Source: Microbacterium sp. MYb72
GTDB lineage: Bacteria > Actinomycetota > Actinomycetes > Actinomycetales > Microbacteriaceae
NCBI RefSeq assembly: GCF_002979415.1
Contig: NZ_PCOT01000003.1
Span: 119,217 to 183,216 of the forward strand
DNA: 64,000 nucleotides
Reading direction: 5' to 3'
In this document: positions 7,223 to 15,886 of the stretch, piece after piece
Layout of the letters: each line of letters opens with the position of its first letter
How positions within the stretch are numbered: the first letter of the stretch is position 1
Notes under the pieces: generated by a model
The model's database searches: none
Seen by the model: only the letters and a program-made list of their open reading frames with translations
What the model was told of the DNA's origin: nothing
Position numbers and translations under genes: made by a program

Positions 7223-9241
7223 ATGTCCGACACCATCACCGCCGAGCTGGTCAGCATCGATGCGGCCCTCGGCGCCGACAAGTCCGCCGTCATCCGCGCT
7301 CTCGCCGAGCGCGTCGCCGCACAGGGCCGCGCGAACAGCGCGCAGGGGCTCTTCGACGACGCCTGGGCGAGGGAGGAGAAGGACGAGACGGGTCTGCCCG
7401 GCGGCATCGCCATCCCGCACGCGAAGAGCGCGTCGGTGACGATCCCGACCCTCGCCTTCGCGCGTCTCGCGCCGGGGGTCGACTTCGGCGCCCCTGACGG
7501 GCCGGCCGATCTCGTCTTCCTCATCGCCGCGCCGGACACGGCTGCCGAGGCGCATCTCGCGATGCTGTCGAAGCTCGCGCGGAGCCTCATGCAGGAGGAG
7601 TTCACCGGCGCCCTGCGCGCGGCTCGCTCCGCCGACGAGGTCGTGACGATCGTGGCCGCGGCGATCAGCGATGAGCCGCAGCCGGAGGCATCCGCCGCCG
7701 TCGCACCGTCCGAATCGGCGACAGCGCCCGCCGCAGACGGTGCACCGCGTCGCGCCCGCATCGTCGCGGTGACGGCGTGCGCGACGGGCATCGCCCACAC
7801 CTTCATGGCCGCCGACGCCCTCACCGCGGCGGGGCGAGCGGAAGGCGTCGACCTCGTGGTGGAGCCGCAGGGGTCGAGCGGGTACAAGGCCCTGCCGCAG
7901 AGCGTGATCGACGATGCGGATGCCGTCATCTTCGCGGTCGACGTCGACGTGCGCGCCCAGGAGCGGTTCGCCGGCAAGCCCGTGGTGCGCTCCGGGGTGA
8001 AGAGGGGCATCGAGGAGCCGGCGCGCCTGATCGCCGAGGCGATCGCCGCGTCGAAGGATCCGTCGGCCGCCCGGGTGTCGGGCGCCGCGTCGTCGTCGTC
8101 CGCTGCAGCGCCCGCGCAGGCGCAGTCCATGGGGTCGCGGATCAGGCGCATCCTGCTCACCGGCGTCAGCTACATGATCCCGTTCGTCGCCGCAGGCGGA
8201 CTGCTGATCGCACTGAGCTTCCTGCCCTTCCTCGGCGGGTTCAACGTCAACAAAGATGATCAGGCGTTCGACATCGTGCTCGGCAACGCGCTGTGGGCGC
8301 TGCCCGACGGCGGCCTCGGCCAGTACATCGGATCGGTCCTCTTCGTCATCGGCGCCACGTCGATGGGCTTCCTCGTCTCGGCGCTCGCCGGATACATCGC
8401 CTTCGCGATCGCCGACCGGCCGGGCATCGCCCCCGGTTTCGTCGCCGGCGCCATCGCGGTGCTCATGAACGCCGGCTTCATCGGCGGCATCGTCGGCGGT
8501 CTGCTCGCCGGGTTCATCGCCTGGGCGATCGGACGCATCGACGCGCCGCGATGGCTGCGCGGCCTCATGCCGGTCGTGATCATCCCGCTGCTCGCCTCGA
8601 TCGTCGCGTCCGGCCTGATGCTGCTGTTCCTCGGCCGACCGATCGCGGGGCTCATGCAGATCCTGAACGAGTGGCTGACGGGGCTCGCCGGCACCTCGGG
8701 CATCGTGCTCGTCGGCGTGATCCTCGGCCTCATGATGTGCTTCGACCTCGGCGGACCGGTGAACAAGGTCGCCTACGCGTTCGCGACGGCCGGTCTCGCC
8801 TCCGCATCCTCGGACAACCCCGCGCCGTACCTGATCATGGCCGCGGTCATGTGCTCGGGCATGGTCCCGCCGCTGGCGATGGCCCTCGCCTCCACGGTGC
8901 TGGCTCGTCGCCGGTTCACGACGGTCGAGCGCGAGAACGGCGTCGCCGCATGGCTGCTGGGCGCCTCCTTCATCAGCGAGGGCGCGATCCCGTTCGCCGC
9001 CGCCGATCCGCTGCGTGTGATCCCCGCGTCCATGCTCGGCGGCGCCGTCACCGGCGCGCTCAGCATGGTGTTCAGCGTGCAGTCCCTGGCCCCGCACGGC
9101 GGCATCTTCGTGTTCTTCGCGATCAATCCGATCTGGGGCTTCCTCCTCGCTCTCGCCGCGGGCACGATCGTGAGCGCGCTCGCCATCGTCGCCCTGAAGA
9201 GGTTCATCGGCGCGGGAGACCCCGTCGCCGTCGCCGCCTGA
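7223..9241 (+). CDS. fruA: PTS fructose transporter, fused IIABC
   Basis: A 672-residue single-chain fructose permease that imports fructose as fructose-1-phosphate. Domains in order are: IIA (1-145) with phosphorylated His66 in GGIAIPHAKS; an Ala/Pro linker; IIB (about 175-275) with the phosphocysteine near Cys186 in VTACATGIAHTFMAA; a second linker; and IIC (about 310-665) with some ten membrane spans and the fructose IIC signatures ISEGAIPFAA and DLGGPVNK. GGAG with 7-nt spacing precedes the ATG. The phosphoryl donor, HPr, is encoded next, so only Enzyme I is missing locally. Confidence 0.96.
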   Translation: MSDTITAELVSIDAALGADKSAVIRALAERVAAQGRANSAQGLFDDAWAREEKDETGLPGGIAIPHAKSASVTIPTLAFARLAPGVDFGAPDGPADLVFLIAAPDTAAEAHLAMLSKLARSLMQEEFTGALRAARSADEVVTIVAAAISDEPQPEASAAVAPSESATAPAADGAPRRARIVAVTACATGIAHTFMAADALTAAGRAEGVDLVVEPQGSSGYKALPQSVIDDADAVIFAVDVDVRAQERFAGKPVVRSGVKRGIEEPARLIAEAIAASKDPSAARVSGAASSSSAAAPAQAQSMGSRIRRILLTGVSYMIPFVAAGGLLIALSFLPFLGGFNVNKDDQAFDIVLGNALWALPDGGLGQYIGSVLFVIGATSMGFLVSALAGYIAFAIADRPGIAPGFVAGAIAVLMNAGFIGGIVGGLLAGFIAWAIGRIDAPRWLRGLMPVVIIPLLASIVASGLMLLFLGRPIAGLMQILNEWLTGLAGTSGIVLVGVILGLMMCFDLGGPVNKVAYAFATAGLASASSDNPAPYLIMAAVMCSGMVPPLAMALASTVLARRRFTTVERENGVAAWLLGASFISEGAIPFAAADPLRVIPASMLGGAVTGALSMVFSVQSLAPHGGIFVFFAINPIWGFLLALAAGTIVSALAIVALKRFIGAGDPVAVAA

Positions 9242-9276
9242 TCACGCACCCGACACCGCATCGAAGGAGAACAGAT

Positions 9277-9546
9277 ATGACCGAACGCCAGGCCACCATC
9301 GCCAGCAGCTCAGGGCTGCACGCCCGCCCCGCCAAGCTCTTCGTGTCGGCGGTGCAGGAGAAGGGCATCCCGATCACCATCTCCCTCGCGGGCGGGGCCG
9401 AGCTCAACGCCGGCAGCATCCTCGCGCTGATGGGACTCGGAGCCTCGAAGGGCGCCGTCGTGACCCTGCGATCCGACGCCGAGGGCGCGGAGCAGGCGCT
9501 CGACGAGCTCGTCGCCCTGCTCGAGACGGATCTCGACGCGGAGTGA
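9277..9546 (+). CDS. ptsH: Phosphocarrier protein HPr
   Basis: An 89-residue HPr that passes phosphate from Enzyme I to the IIA domain of the fructose PTS. The active-site His15 lies in SSGLHARPA. The conserved segment ELNAGSILALMGLGA holds a Ser at 47, close to the regulatory serine of firmicute HPr, though nothing here shows that it is used. AAGGAG lies 9 nt before the ATG. It is the last gene of the fructose operon and is followed directly by a strong terminator. Confidence 0.95.
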   Translation: MTERQATIASSSGLHARPAKLFVSAVQEKGIPITISLAGGAELNAGSILALMGLGASKGAVVTLRSDAEGAEQALDELVALLETDLDAE

Positions 9547-9553
9547 TCATGAC

Positions 9554-9583
9554 GACGGCCGCCGGGAAGCCCCGGCGGCCGTC
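9554..9583 (+). terminator. Terminator of the fructose operon
   Basis: A 13-bp perfect GC-rich stem (9554-9566 with 9571-9583) and AAGC loop starts 8 nt after the ptsH stop. There is no U-tract, as is usual for this phylum. Confidence 0.8.
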
Positions 9584-9648
9584 ATCGCGCGTCGCGGTCC
9601 GCAGCGCGGAGCGCCCGGGCGCCGGAACGGATGCGATCCCGGCCCGGC

Positions 9649-9654
9649 TAGACT
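9649..9654 (+). promoter_or_regulatory. -10 box, leaderless type, for DUF3817-guaA
   Basis: TAGACT ends 7 nt before the ATG at 9662, which places transcription start at or next to the start codon. No Shine-Dalgarno is present. Confidence 0.6.
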
Positions 9655-9661
9655 GGACTCC

Positions 9662-10168
9662 ATGCCAGAACCGAAAGTCGCCAGTTTTCCGGCGATCCGC
9701 GGTGCGCTGAAGTTCTATCAGATCGCGTCGATCATCACCGGAGTCATGCTGCTCCTGCTGGTCACGGAGATGGTGCTCAAGTACACGCCGATCCACCTCG
9801 AGCTCTTCGCGGGCGGAAGGGGCGGTTTCCTCTGGTTCGCGCCGGTGGTGGAGGGGCCGGACGGCCTCGAGTCGACGGGCGACGGTCTCAACCTCTCCCT
9901 CGGCATCCTCGTCGCCCACGGCTGGTTCTACGTCGTCTACCTCTTCGCGTGCTTCCGCATGTGGAGCCTGATGCGCTGGCCGTTCCTGCGCTTCATCACC
10001 CTGGCGCTCGGCGGCGTCATCCCGCTGCTGTCGTTCTTCATGGAGGGCATCGTCGCCCGCGAGGTGAAGACGTACCTCTCCACCAGGGAGGCTGCGACCG
10101 TGCAGCCGGAGCCCGATGCGCTCCCCGCAGACCCCGATTCCCGCCCCTCCCCGGAAGGTGTCCGTTGA
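9662..10168 (+). CDS. DUF3817 family membrane protein
   Basis: A 168-residue protein with three or four membrane spans (about residues 17-36, 81-100, 110-130). It matches the DUF3817 family of small actinobacterial membrane proteins. The function is unknown. The loop after the first span ([16 protein letters not shown]) and [15 protein letters not shown] are the family's usual conserved parts. The C-terminal 30 residues are Pro/Asp/Glu-rich and probably disordered. Its last codons overlap the TTG start of guaA by 4 nt, so guaA translation is coupled to it. Confidence 0.85.
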   Translation: MPEPKVASFPAIRGALKFYQIASIITGVMLLLLVTEMVLKYTPIHLELFAGGRGGFLWFAPVVEGPDGLESTGDGLNLSLGILVAHGWFYVVYLFACFRMWSLMRWPFLRFITLALGGVIPLLSFFMEGIVAREVKTYLSTREAATVQPEPDALPADPDSRPSPEGVR

Positions 10169-11751
10169 CCGAACAATCCGAGACCCAGCAGCGTCCAGCG
10201 CTCGTGGTCGACTTCGGCGCGCAGTACGCGCAGCTGATCGCCCGTCGAGTCCGCGAGGCCGGCGTCTACAGCGAGATCGTGCCGCACACGGCCACCGCCG
10301 AGGAGATCGCCGCCAAGAACCCGGTCGCGATCATCCTCTCCGGCGGCCCGTCGTCGGTGTACGAGGAGGGCGCCCCGCGCCTCGACCCCGCGGTCTTCGA
10401 CCTCGGGGTGCCGACCCTCGGCATCTGCTACGGCTTCCAGTACATGGCGCAGACCCTCGGCGGCGAGGTCGCGAACACCGGCCTGCGCGAGTACGGCGCG
10501 ACGGATGCCGTCATCTCCGGCGACGGCGGCACGCTGCTCGGCGGCCAGCCTGCGGAGCAGAACGTGTGGATGAGCCACGGCGACCAGGTCGCCACGGCCC
10601 CCGAGGGCTTCGAGGTCCTCGCCACCACGTCCGCCACCAAGGTCGCGGCCTTCGCGAACGAGGAGCGTCGCTTCTACGGCGTGCAGTGGCACCCCGAGGT
10701 CAAGCACTCCGACCACGGTCAGCGCGTGCTGGAGAACTTCCTGCACAAGGGCGCGGGTCTCGCGTCCGACTGGAACAGCGGCAACGTGATCGCCGAGCAG
10801 ATCGAGCGCATCCGCGAGCAGGTCGGTGACGCCCGCGTCATCTCCGCCCTCTCCGGCGGCGTCGACTCCGCCGTCTCCACGGCCCTCGTGCACAAGGCCA
10901 TCGGCGATCAGCTCACCGCGGTGTTCGTCGACCACGGCCTCCTCCGCAAGGGCGAGCGCGAGCAGGTCGAGAAGGACTACGTCGAGTCCACCGGCGTCCG
11001 TCTCATCACGGTCGACGCGGCCGACACGTTCCTCGGCCACCTCGAGGGTGTGACCGACCCGGAGGAGAAGCGCAAGATCATCGGGCGCGAGTTCATCCGG
11101 GCGTTCGAGAAGGTGCAGCTCGACCTCGTCGCCGAGGCCAAGGCCGCGGGCGGCGCTCCGGTCAAGTTCCTCGTGCAGGGCACGCTGTACCCCGACGTCG
11201 TCGAGTCCGGCGGCGGCGCGGGCACCGCGAACATCAAGTCGCACCACAACGTGGGCGGGCTCCCCGACGACCTCGACTTCGAGCTGATCGAACCCCTGCG
11301 GGCGCTGTTCAAGGACGAGGTCCGCGCCATCGGCCGCGAGCTCGGCATCCCCGAGGCGATCGTCGGCCGCCAGCCGTTCCCCGGACCGGGCCTCGGCATC
11401 CGCATCATCGGCGAGGTGACGAAGGACCGCCTGGAGATCCTGCGCGAGGCCGATGCCATCGCGCGCGAGGAGCTCACCAAGGCCGGCCTCGACCAGGAGA
11501 TCTGGCAGTGCCCTGTGGTGCTGCTCGCCGACGTCCGCTCCGTGGGCGTGCAGGGCGACGGCCGCACCTACGGCCACCCGATCGTGCTGCGTCCCGTGTC
11601 GAGCGAAGACGCGATGACCGCCGACTGGACGCGCCTGCCGTACGACGTGCTGGCGAAGATCTCGAACCGCATCACCAACGGGGTGCGCGACGTCAACCGC
11701 GTCGTCCTCGACGTGACCTCCAAGCCGCCGGGGACCATCGAGTGGGAGTGA
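10165..11751 (+). CDS. guaA: GMP synthase (glutamine-hydrolysing)
   Basis: A 528-residue enzyme converting XMP to GMP with glutamine and ATP, the last step of guanine nucleotide synthesis. The N-terminal class I amidotransferase has nucleophile Cys88 in LGICYGFQ and the His/Glu pair in WHPEVKHS. The ATP-pyrophosphatase P-loop is ALSGGVDSA near residue 230. The C-terminal dimerisation domain ends in the hallmark [10 protein letters not shown] chose the TTG at 10165, which overlaps the upstream stop as TTGA, because it gives the normal N-terminus just before [19 protein letters not shown] start probably lowers expression relative to ATG. Confidence 0.96.
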   Translation: MTEQSETQQRPALVVDFGAQYAQLIARRVREAGVYSEIVPHTATAEEIAAKNPVAIILSGGPSSVYEEGAPRLDPAVFDLGVPTLGICYGFQYMAQTLGGEVANTGLREYGATDAVISGDGGTLLGGQPAEQNVWMSHGDQVATAPEGFEVLATTSATKVAAFANEERRFYGVQWHPEVKHSDHGQRVLENFLHKGAGLASDWNSGNVIAEQIERIREQVGDARVISALSGGVDSAVSTALVHKAIGDQLTAVFVDHGLLRKGEREQVEKDYVESTGVRLITVDAADTFLGHLEGVTDPEEKRKIIGREFIRAFEKVQLDLVAEAKAAGGAPVKFLVQGTLYPDVVESGGGAGTANIKSHHNVGGLPDDLDFELIEPLRALFKDEVRAIGRELGIPEAIVGRQPFPGPGLGIRIIGEVTKDRLEILREADAIAREELTKAGLDQEIWQCPVVLLADVRSVGVQGDGRTYGHPIVLRPVSSEDAMTADWTRLPYDVLAKISNRITNGVRDVNRVVLDVTSKPPGTIEWE

Positions 11752-11779
11752 CGCCGTCGCTCCCACTCGCCTGACGACG

Positions 11780-11812
11780 AAAGGGCACGGGCCATCGCGG
11801 TCCGTGCCCTTT
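11780..11812 (+). terminator. Terminator after guaA
   Basis: An 11-bp stem (AAAGGGCACGG at 11780-11790 with its complement at 11802-11812) ends in TTT, 28 nt after the guaA stop. Confidence 0.8.
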
Positions 11813-11842
11813 CGCGTCCCCGGGCGCTGCGGGCGGTGCGGC

Positions 11843-12517
11843 TCAGCCCAGGTGCTTCATCGCCTCGCGCCGTGAGAGTCCGCTGAGCTCGCCCTCGTGC
11901 GCGGCGACGAATGTGCGCACCCACTCCGGGTCGGTCTTCGCGTACTCGCGCAGGGCCCAGCCGATCGCCTTGCGGATGAAGAACTCCGTGTCGGCGATGT
12001 TCGGCTGGATCGCGCTCACCAGCAGCGCGAGGTCGGTGTCGCCCCGCCGTCCGAGCTGGGAGATGATGCTGGCACGTCGCACCCAGAAGTCCTCGTCGCG
12101 CGCCCAGGCGACGAGCACGGGCGTGAGGTCCTCCGGGTGGGCGTCCAGCGTCTCCGCCAGCCGGTGCGAGACCTCGTCCACGTGGTCCCACCAGGCGCCG
12201 GTGCGGATCATCTCCTCGTGCACGTCGAGCATGTCCAGCCGCCCGCGCAGCGGACGCAGCCCCATGATCTCGGTCGCGGCGTAGCGCTCCTCGCGGTGCG
12301 TCGCCCCGCGCCACAGCTCCAGCGCGGCGGCACGGAGCTCCGCAGCATCCTTCCGTCCGCGGGCGGCCTGTCGCGCGATCCTTCGCGCCTGCGGCACCTT
12401 CACGCCGAGGAACGGCATGGATGACTTCATGTACGCCTGCTGACCGGGCGCGATCGCGGGATCCGCGCTCTCGCGGAGGGCCTGGCGGATGCTGTCGACG
12501 AGGTCTGCGGCGGTCAC
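11843..12517 (-). CDS. DNA alkylation repair protein, AlkD-like HEAT-repeat family
   Basis: A 224-residue all-helical protein of the AlkC/AlkD HEAT-repeat superfamily. These are glycosylases that remove bulky or cationic alkylated bases without base flipping. Recognisable features are MPFLGVKVPQARRIARQAAR, WWDHVDEVSHRLAETLDAHP, and the segment WARDEDFWVRRASIISQLG, with Trp/Asp residues near the lesion site in AlkD. Translation probably starts at the GTG at 12517, preceded at 6 nt by a TAGACT box. It stands alone, back-to-back with the DGPF/ECF pair. Together with the Ada-AlkA and methyltransferase genes at 41-43 kb it gives this genome several alkylation-repair enzymes. Confidence 0.85.
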   Translation of the reverse strand: MTAADLVDSIRQALRESADPAIAPGQQAYMKSSMPFLGVKVPQARRIARQAARGRKDAAELRAAALELWRGATHREERYAATEIMGLRPLRGRLDMLDVHEEMIRTGAWWDHVDEVSHRLAETLDAHPEDLTPVLVAWARDEDFWVRRASIISQLGRRGDTDLALLVSAIQPNIADTEFFIRKAIGWALREYAKTDPEWVRTFVAAHEGELSGLSRREAMKHLG

Positions 12518-12523
12518 GGAGCG

Positions 12524-12529
12524 AGTCTA
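12524..12529 (-). promoter_or_regulatory. -10 box, leaderless type, for the AlkD-like gene
   Basis: TAGACT on the minus strand, 6 nt before the GTG start. No Shine-Dalgarno is visible. Confidence 0.6.
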
Positions 12530-12570
12530 GAGCGGACCTGCGACGGATCTCGGGAACTTTTTCGCGAGGA

Positions 12571-12597
12571 TGTCGATCCGATGCGTTCCCGTTCGAC
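12571..12597 (+). promoter_or_regulatory. Predicted ECF42-type sigma promoter
   Basis: TGTCGA (12571-12576) and CGAC (12594-12597) are separated by 17 nt, about 50 nt before the DGPF gene. This is the promoter pattern described for ECF42 sigma factors (-35 TGTCGA, -10 CGA-type). The cognate sigma gene is two positions downstream, so autoregulation is expected. Confidence 0.6.
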
Positions 12598-12646
12598 GTC
12601 TTCAATGAGAGGGTCGAGAGACGGCCCCACGATCAAGGAGAACATC

Positions 12647-13075
12647 ATGAAGTACATGCTCATCATGCGCGCGACCGACGAGGCACTCGAGGCGTCGAAG
12701 GAGATTCCTTTCGAGGAGATGATCGAGTCGATGGGGCGCTACAACGAGTCGCTCATCAAGGCCGGCGTCATGGCGGGCGGCGACGGTCTGACGGACGCCG
12801 CTGAGGGCGTCGTCGTCGACTTCTCCAGCGAGCCGCCCCTCGTCACCGACGGCCCCTACGGCGAGACGAAGGAGCTGTTCAACGGCTTCTGGATCCTCGA
12901 GGTCTCGTCCAAGGAGGAGGCCGTGGAGTGGGCGAAGCGCTGCCCGCTCGGACCCGGCTCGAAGCTGGAGATCCGTCGCATCCACGGTGTCGAGGACTTC
13001 CCCCAGGACAACGAGTGGGTACAGAAGGAGAAGCAGTGGATCGAGGACGCCGCCGCCAAGGCCGCCGAGGCCTGA
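12647..13075 (+). CDS. YCII/DGPF-domain protein partnered with an ECF42 sigma factor
   Basis: A 142-residue protein of the YCII-related family. The eponymous motif appears as TDGPYGETKELFNGFW (about residues 68-83), with Tyr replacing the usual Phe of DGPF. The start MKYMLIMRATDEA is typical, and AAGGAG lies 8 nt upstream. These proteins are widespread neighbours of ECF42 sigma factors and are often the main target of that sigma. Their biochemical function is not established; the ferredoxin-like fold resembles small oxygenase/isomerase-type enzymes. The predicted promoter upstream and the sigma gene 10 nt downstream support a two-gene regulon. Confidence 0.9.
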   Translation: MKYMLIMRATDEALEASKEIPFEEMIESMGRYNESLIKAGVMAGGDGLTDAAEGVVVDFSSEPPLVTDGPYGETKELFNGFWILEVSSKEEAVEWAKRCPLGPGSKLEIRRIHGVEDFPQDNEWVQKEKQWIEDAAAKAAEA

Positions 13076-13085
13076 ACCGGGCGGG

Positions 13086-14378
13086 ATGCCGACGATGACC
13101 GGTGAGGCGATGGCGCGCTCCGCACCCGACAGGGGAGCGGCGGAGCGCGCCGTCGCGGCCGTGTGGCGCATCGAGTCGGCGAAGATCGTCGCGACGCTGT
13201 CGCGTCTGGTCGGAGACTTCGGCCTCGCGGAGGACCTCGCGCAGGAGGCGCTGCTCGACGCACTCGCGCAGTGGCCGGTCGAGGGCGTGCCTCGCAACGG
13301 CGCCGCCTGGCTCACCGCGGTCGCCAAGCGCAAGGCGATCGACGGCTGGCGTCGGCGCGAGCGGCTGGACGACCGCATCGCCGTGCTCGCCCACAACCTG
13401 GAGCGCGAGCAGGAGGAGGCGGCCGACGCGCTGCCATGGGACCCGGACGCCGTCGATGACGACGTGCTGCGCCTGATCTTCATCTCCTGCCACCCCGTGC
13501 TGTCGCGGGAGGCTCAGGTCGCGCTGACGCTGCGGGTGGTGGGCGGCCTGTCGAGCGAGGAGATCGCGCGCGCCTTCCTCGTGCCCACGGCGACCGTGCA
13601 GCAGCGGATCGTGCGCGCGAAGAAGACGCTGGCGGCGGCGAACGTCCCTTTCGAGATGCCGTCGCGGGAGGAGCATGCGGCGCGGCTCGGGGGCATCCTG
13701 GGCGTGCTGTACCTGATCTTCAACGAGGGGCATGCGGCGTCGAGCGGATCCGACTGGATGCGTCCGGAGCTCAGCGTGGAGGCGATCAGGCTCACCCGCG
13801 TGCTCGCCGCTCTCATGCCGCGCGAGCGCGACGTGCACAGTCTGCTGGCGCTCATGGAGCTCACGGCGGCCCGGTTCCCCGCGCGCATCGACGCGAACGG
13901 GGATCCCGTGCTGCTGGCCGATCAGGACAGGTCGCGCTGGGATCGCGGACGCATCGCGCGCGGACGCGCCGCTCTCGCCGCCGCTGACGCGCGGGGAGGG
14001 GGACGCAGCGCGTACGGGCTGCAGGCGGCGATCGCCGAACGCCATGCGGTCGCGCCCTCCGTCGAGGAGACCGACTGGGAGAGCATCGTCGTGCTCTACG
14101 AGGCGCTGGGGCGCCTGGCGCCGTCACCGGTGGTCGAGCTGAATCGTGCCGCCGCGGTCGCGATGGCGACGGGGCCGGCATCCGCTCTCCGGATCATCGA
14201 CCGGATCGCGGAGTCGGGTGCGCTGCGCGGATACCACCTGCTGCCCGCCACCCGCGGCGAGCTGCTGCTGCGGCTCGGACGTGACGAGGAGGCGAGGAGC
14301 GAGTTCGCGACGGCCGCCTCGCTCGCCGGCAACGATCGCGAGCGGGCGCTGCTGCAGGCGAAGGCCGCCGGAGACTGA
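13086..14378 (+). CDS. ECF42-type RNA polymerase sigma factor with C-terminal extension
   Basis: A 430-residue sigma factor, more than twice the size of an ordinary ECF sigma. Region 2 lies at about residues 25-95 (LAEDLAQEALLDALAQWP). Region 4 lies at about 130-190, with the helix-turn-helix LSSEEIARAFLVPTATVQQR. A long helical extension follows (LGVLYLIFNEGH, then TPR-like repeats), including the ALMELTAARFPAR segment typical of ECF42. This extension is needed for activity in studied members, and there is no anti-sigma gene here. The start is uncertain among ATGs at 13086, 13095 and 13110. It begins just after the DGPF gene, the standard ECF42 arrangement. Confidence 0.9.
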   Translation: MPTMTGEAMARSAPDRGAAERAVAAVWRIESAKIVATLSRLVGDFGLAEDLAQEALLDALAQWPVEGVPRNGAAWLTAVAKRKAIDGWRRRERLDDRIAVLAHNLEREQEEAADALPWDPDAVDDDVLRLIFISCHPVLSREAQVALTLRVVGGLSSEEIARAFLVPTATVQQRIVRAKKTLAAANVPFEMPSREEHAARLGGILGVLYLIFNEGHAASSGSDWMRPELSVEAIRLTRVLAALMPRERDVHSLLALMELTAARFPARIDANGDPVLLADQDRSRWDRGRIARGRAALAAADARGGGRSAYGLQAAIAERHAVAPSVEETDWESIVVLYEALGRLAPSPVVELNRAAAVAMATGPASALRIIDRIAESGALRGYHLLPATRGELLLRLGRDEEARSEFATAASLAGNDRERALLQAKAAGD

Positions 14379-14382
14379 AAGA

Positions 14383-14422
14383 CCCGCCCCCTTCGACAGC
14401 CTCGGCTTTCGAAGGGGACGGG
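14383..14422. terminator. Bidirectional terminator between ECF sigma and GlsB-family genes
   Basis: A 14-bp stem with one mismatch (14383-14396 with 14409-14422) lies between two convergent genes, 4 nt after the sigma stop. Confidence 0.75.
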
Positions 14423-14440
14423 CGCACGTATCAGCGCGGG

Positions 14441-14713
14441 TCAGTCGCGGACAGCACGTCCACGCCCGGCCACGAGGCCGTAGATCAGCAGCACGACGAT
14501 CGAGCCTGCGATCGCGAGCAGCCACGTGCCCAGGTCCCAGAACTCGGTGAGCGGACGGTTGAGGATCAGGCTGCCGAGCCATCCGCCGAGCAGCGCTCCC
14601 ACGACGCCGAGAAGAAGGGTGATGAACCATCCTCCGCCCTGGCGGCCGGGAAGGATCAGCTTCGCGATGGCTCCGGCGATGAGACCGAGAAGAAGAAAGC
14701 CGAGAAAGCTCAT
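14441..14713 (-). CDS. GlsB/YeaQ/YmgE family stress-response membrane protein
   Basis: A 90-residue very hydrophobic protein with three membrane spans (about residues 3-20, 30-50, 62-82) and the glycine-rich pattern GLIAGAIAKLILPG of the transglycosylase-associated family. Members are general-stress envelope proteins whose mechanism is unknown. The start at 14713 was selected because AAAGGAGCTG lies 4 nt upstream and the family always begins with this MSFLGF-like segment; an upstream in-frame ATG adds 37 hydrophilic residues unlike the family. The 110 nt upstream hold no clear sigma-A promoter, which would fit stress-sigma control. Confidence 0.88.
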   Translation of the reverse strand: MSFLGFLLLGLIAGAIAKLILPGRQGGGWFITLLLGVVGALLGGWLGSLILNRPLTEFWDLGTWLLAIAGSIVVLLIYGLVAGRGRAVRD

Positions 14714-14823
14714 GGTCAGCTCCTTTGTGTCAGGAGCCCCGGGGTGCCAGGGCTCGTAGACACCACCATCCGCCCATAGGGGCATATCCGACACCCCCTT
14801 GCGCAGGACCGCCGGAGTGTGCA

Positions 14824-14855
14824 AAGAGGCCCGCCCCCAGGGGGACGGGCCTCTT
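14824..14855 (-). terminator. Terminator after the BI-1 family gene
   Basis: A nearly perfect 15-bp inverted repeat (one mismatch) lies about 20 nt beyond the stop of the minus-strand BI-1 gene, ending in CTCTT/AAGAG arms. Confidence 0.7.
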
Positions 14856-14875
14856 CGGACGAGCGTGTTCTGCGT

Positions 14876-15799
14876 CTAATTGCTGCGCGCGATCGCGATC
14901 ATCCGCAGGATCTCGACGTACAGCCAGACGACCGTGACCATGATGCCGAAGGCGCCGAGCCAGCCGTACTTGCGGGGAGCGCCGTTGCGGACGCCCTGCT
15001 GGATCTGGTCGAAGTCGAGCACGAGCGAGTACGCCGCCATGAAGACGACCAGTACGCCGATGATCAGACCGAGCGGGATGCCGGCGACCTTCGCGCTGAG
15101 GAGTCCGAAGGCCTGGCCCTCGGGGAGCACGTTGGTCCACATCAGGACGACGTTCAGCAGCGAGAAGACGAGGTAGCCGATCATCGCGATCATGACGATC
15201 TTCGTCATCTTCGCCGAGGCGCGGATCTTGCCGCTCGCGAAGAGGGCCAGCGTCACCGCGACGACCGAGACGGTCGCGAGCGTGGCCTGCATGACGATGC
15301 CGGGCCACAGCACCTCGAAGAAGGCCGAGATGCCGCCGATGAAGAGGCCCTCGAACACCGCGTAGGCGAAGATCAGCGCGGGGCGGACCTTCTTGCGCGA
15401 GGTGAACGTGATGACCATGGCGAGCACGAAGCCGCCGAGCGCGCCGATGATCCAGGGGAGCATGTTCGGCGCGAAGCTGTTGTACGGGTCGCGCTCGGGC
15501 GCGGCGATGCCGCCGAGCGTGAACACCCAGCCGATCGCGGCGGTGACGAGGAGGATGCCGAAGAGACCGGCGGTCTTCCACACCGTGTCCTCGACCGACA
15601 TGCGGTCGGTCTCGATCGCGCCGGCCGGGGGAGCGGCGTACATGCCCTCCAGCTGCGCGTTGACCGCGGCGTCGACACCGGCCTGCTGGAACGAGGCGGC
15701 CTGAGCACCCTGAGCCGCCTGCGGTGCCCCGGGGTAGGTCGCGACGTTGCGCGGATCCTGCTGCTGGAACGCCGGATTGTTGAATGCGAAATTACTCAT
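14876..15799 (-). CDS. Bax inhibitor-1 / YccA family membrane protein
   Basis: A 307-residue protein with a 75-residue Gln/Ala-rich cytoplasmic N-terminus (NNPAFQQQDPRNVATYPG) and seven membrane spans from about residue 76. It matches the actinobacterial BI-1-like group, distant relatives of the calcium-leak protein YetJ and of the FtsH modulator YccA. The conserved C-terminal acidic pair lies around LVLDFDQIQQGV, where family members hold the pH-sensing diaspartate. No operon partner is present. The role in this organism is unknown. GGAGTGAGG lies 6 nt before the ATG. Confidence 0.9.
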   Translation of the reverse strand: MSNFAFNNPAFQQQDPRNVATYPGAPQAAQGAQAASFQQAGVDAAVNAQLEGMYAAPPAGAIETDRMSVEDTVWKTAGLFGILLVTAAIGWVFTLGGIAAPERDPYNSFAPNMLPWIIGALGGFVLAMVITFTSRKKVRPALIFAYAVFEGLFIGGISAFFEVLWPGIVMQATLATVSVVAVTLALFASGKIRASAKMTKIVMIAMIGYLVFSLLNVVLMWTNVLPEGQAFGLLSAKVAGIPLGLIIGVLVVFMAAYSLVLDFDQIQQGVRNGAPRKYGWLGAFGIMVTVVWLYVEILRMIAIARSN

Positions 15800-15874
15800 G
15801 GTGGGCCTCACTCCGAAGTGGTTGTAGGTCGCTTCCCTCCACGATACCCGGATGGGCGCGTCACCTGGGTGTTC

Positions 15875-15880
15875 TACGCT
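15875..15880 (+). promoter_or_regulatory. -10 box, leaderless type, for the glycerophosphodiesterase gene
   Basis: TACGCT lies 6 nt before the GTG start at 15887, with no Shine-Dalgarno. The same short spacer also holds the divergent start of the BI-1 gene. Confidence 0.5.
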
Positions 15881-15886
15881 GAGAGC

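Noticed and set aside
14714..14824. 37-residue N-terminal extension of the GlsB/YeaQ-family protein
   Set aside because: It is unlike the family, and a strong AAAGGAG sits just before the internal start at 14713.
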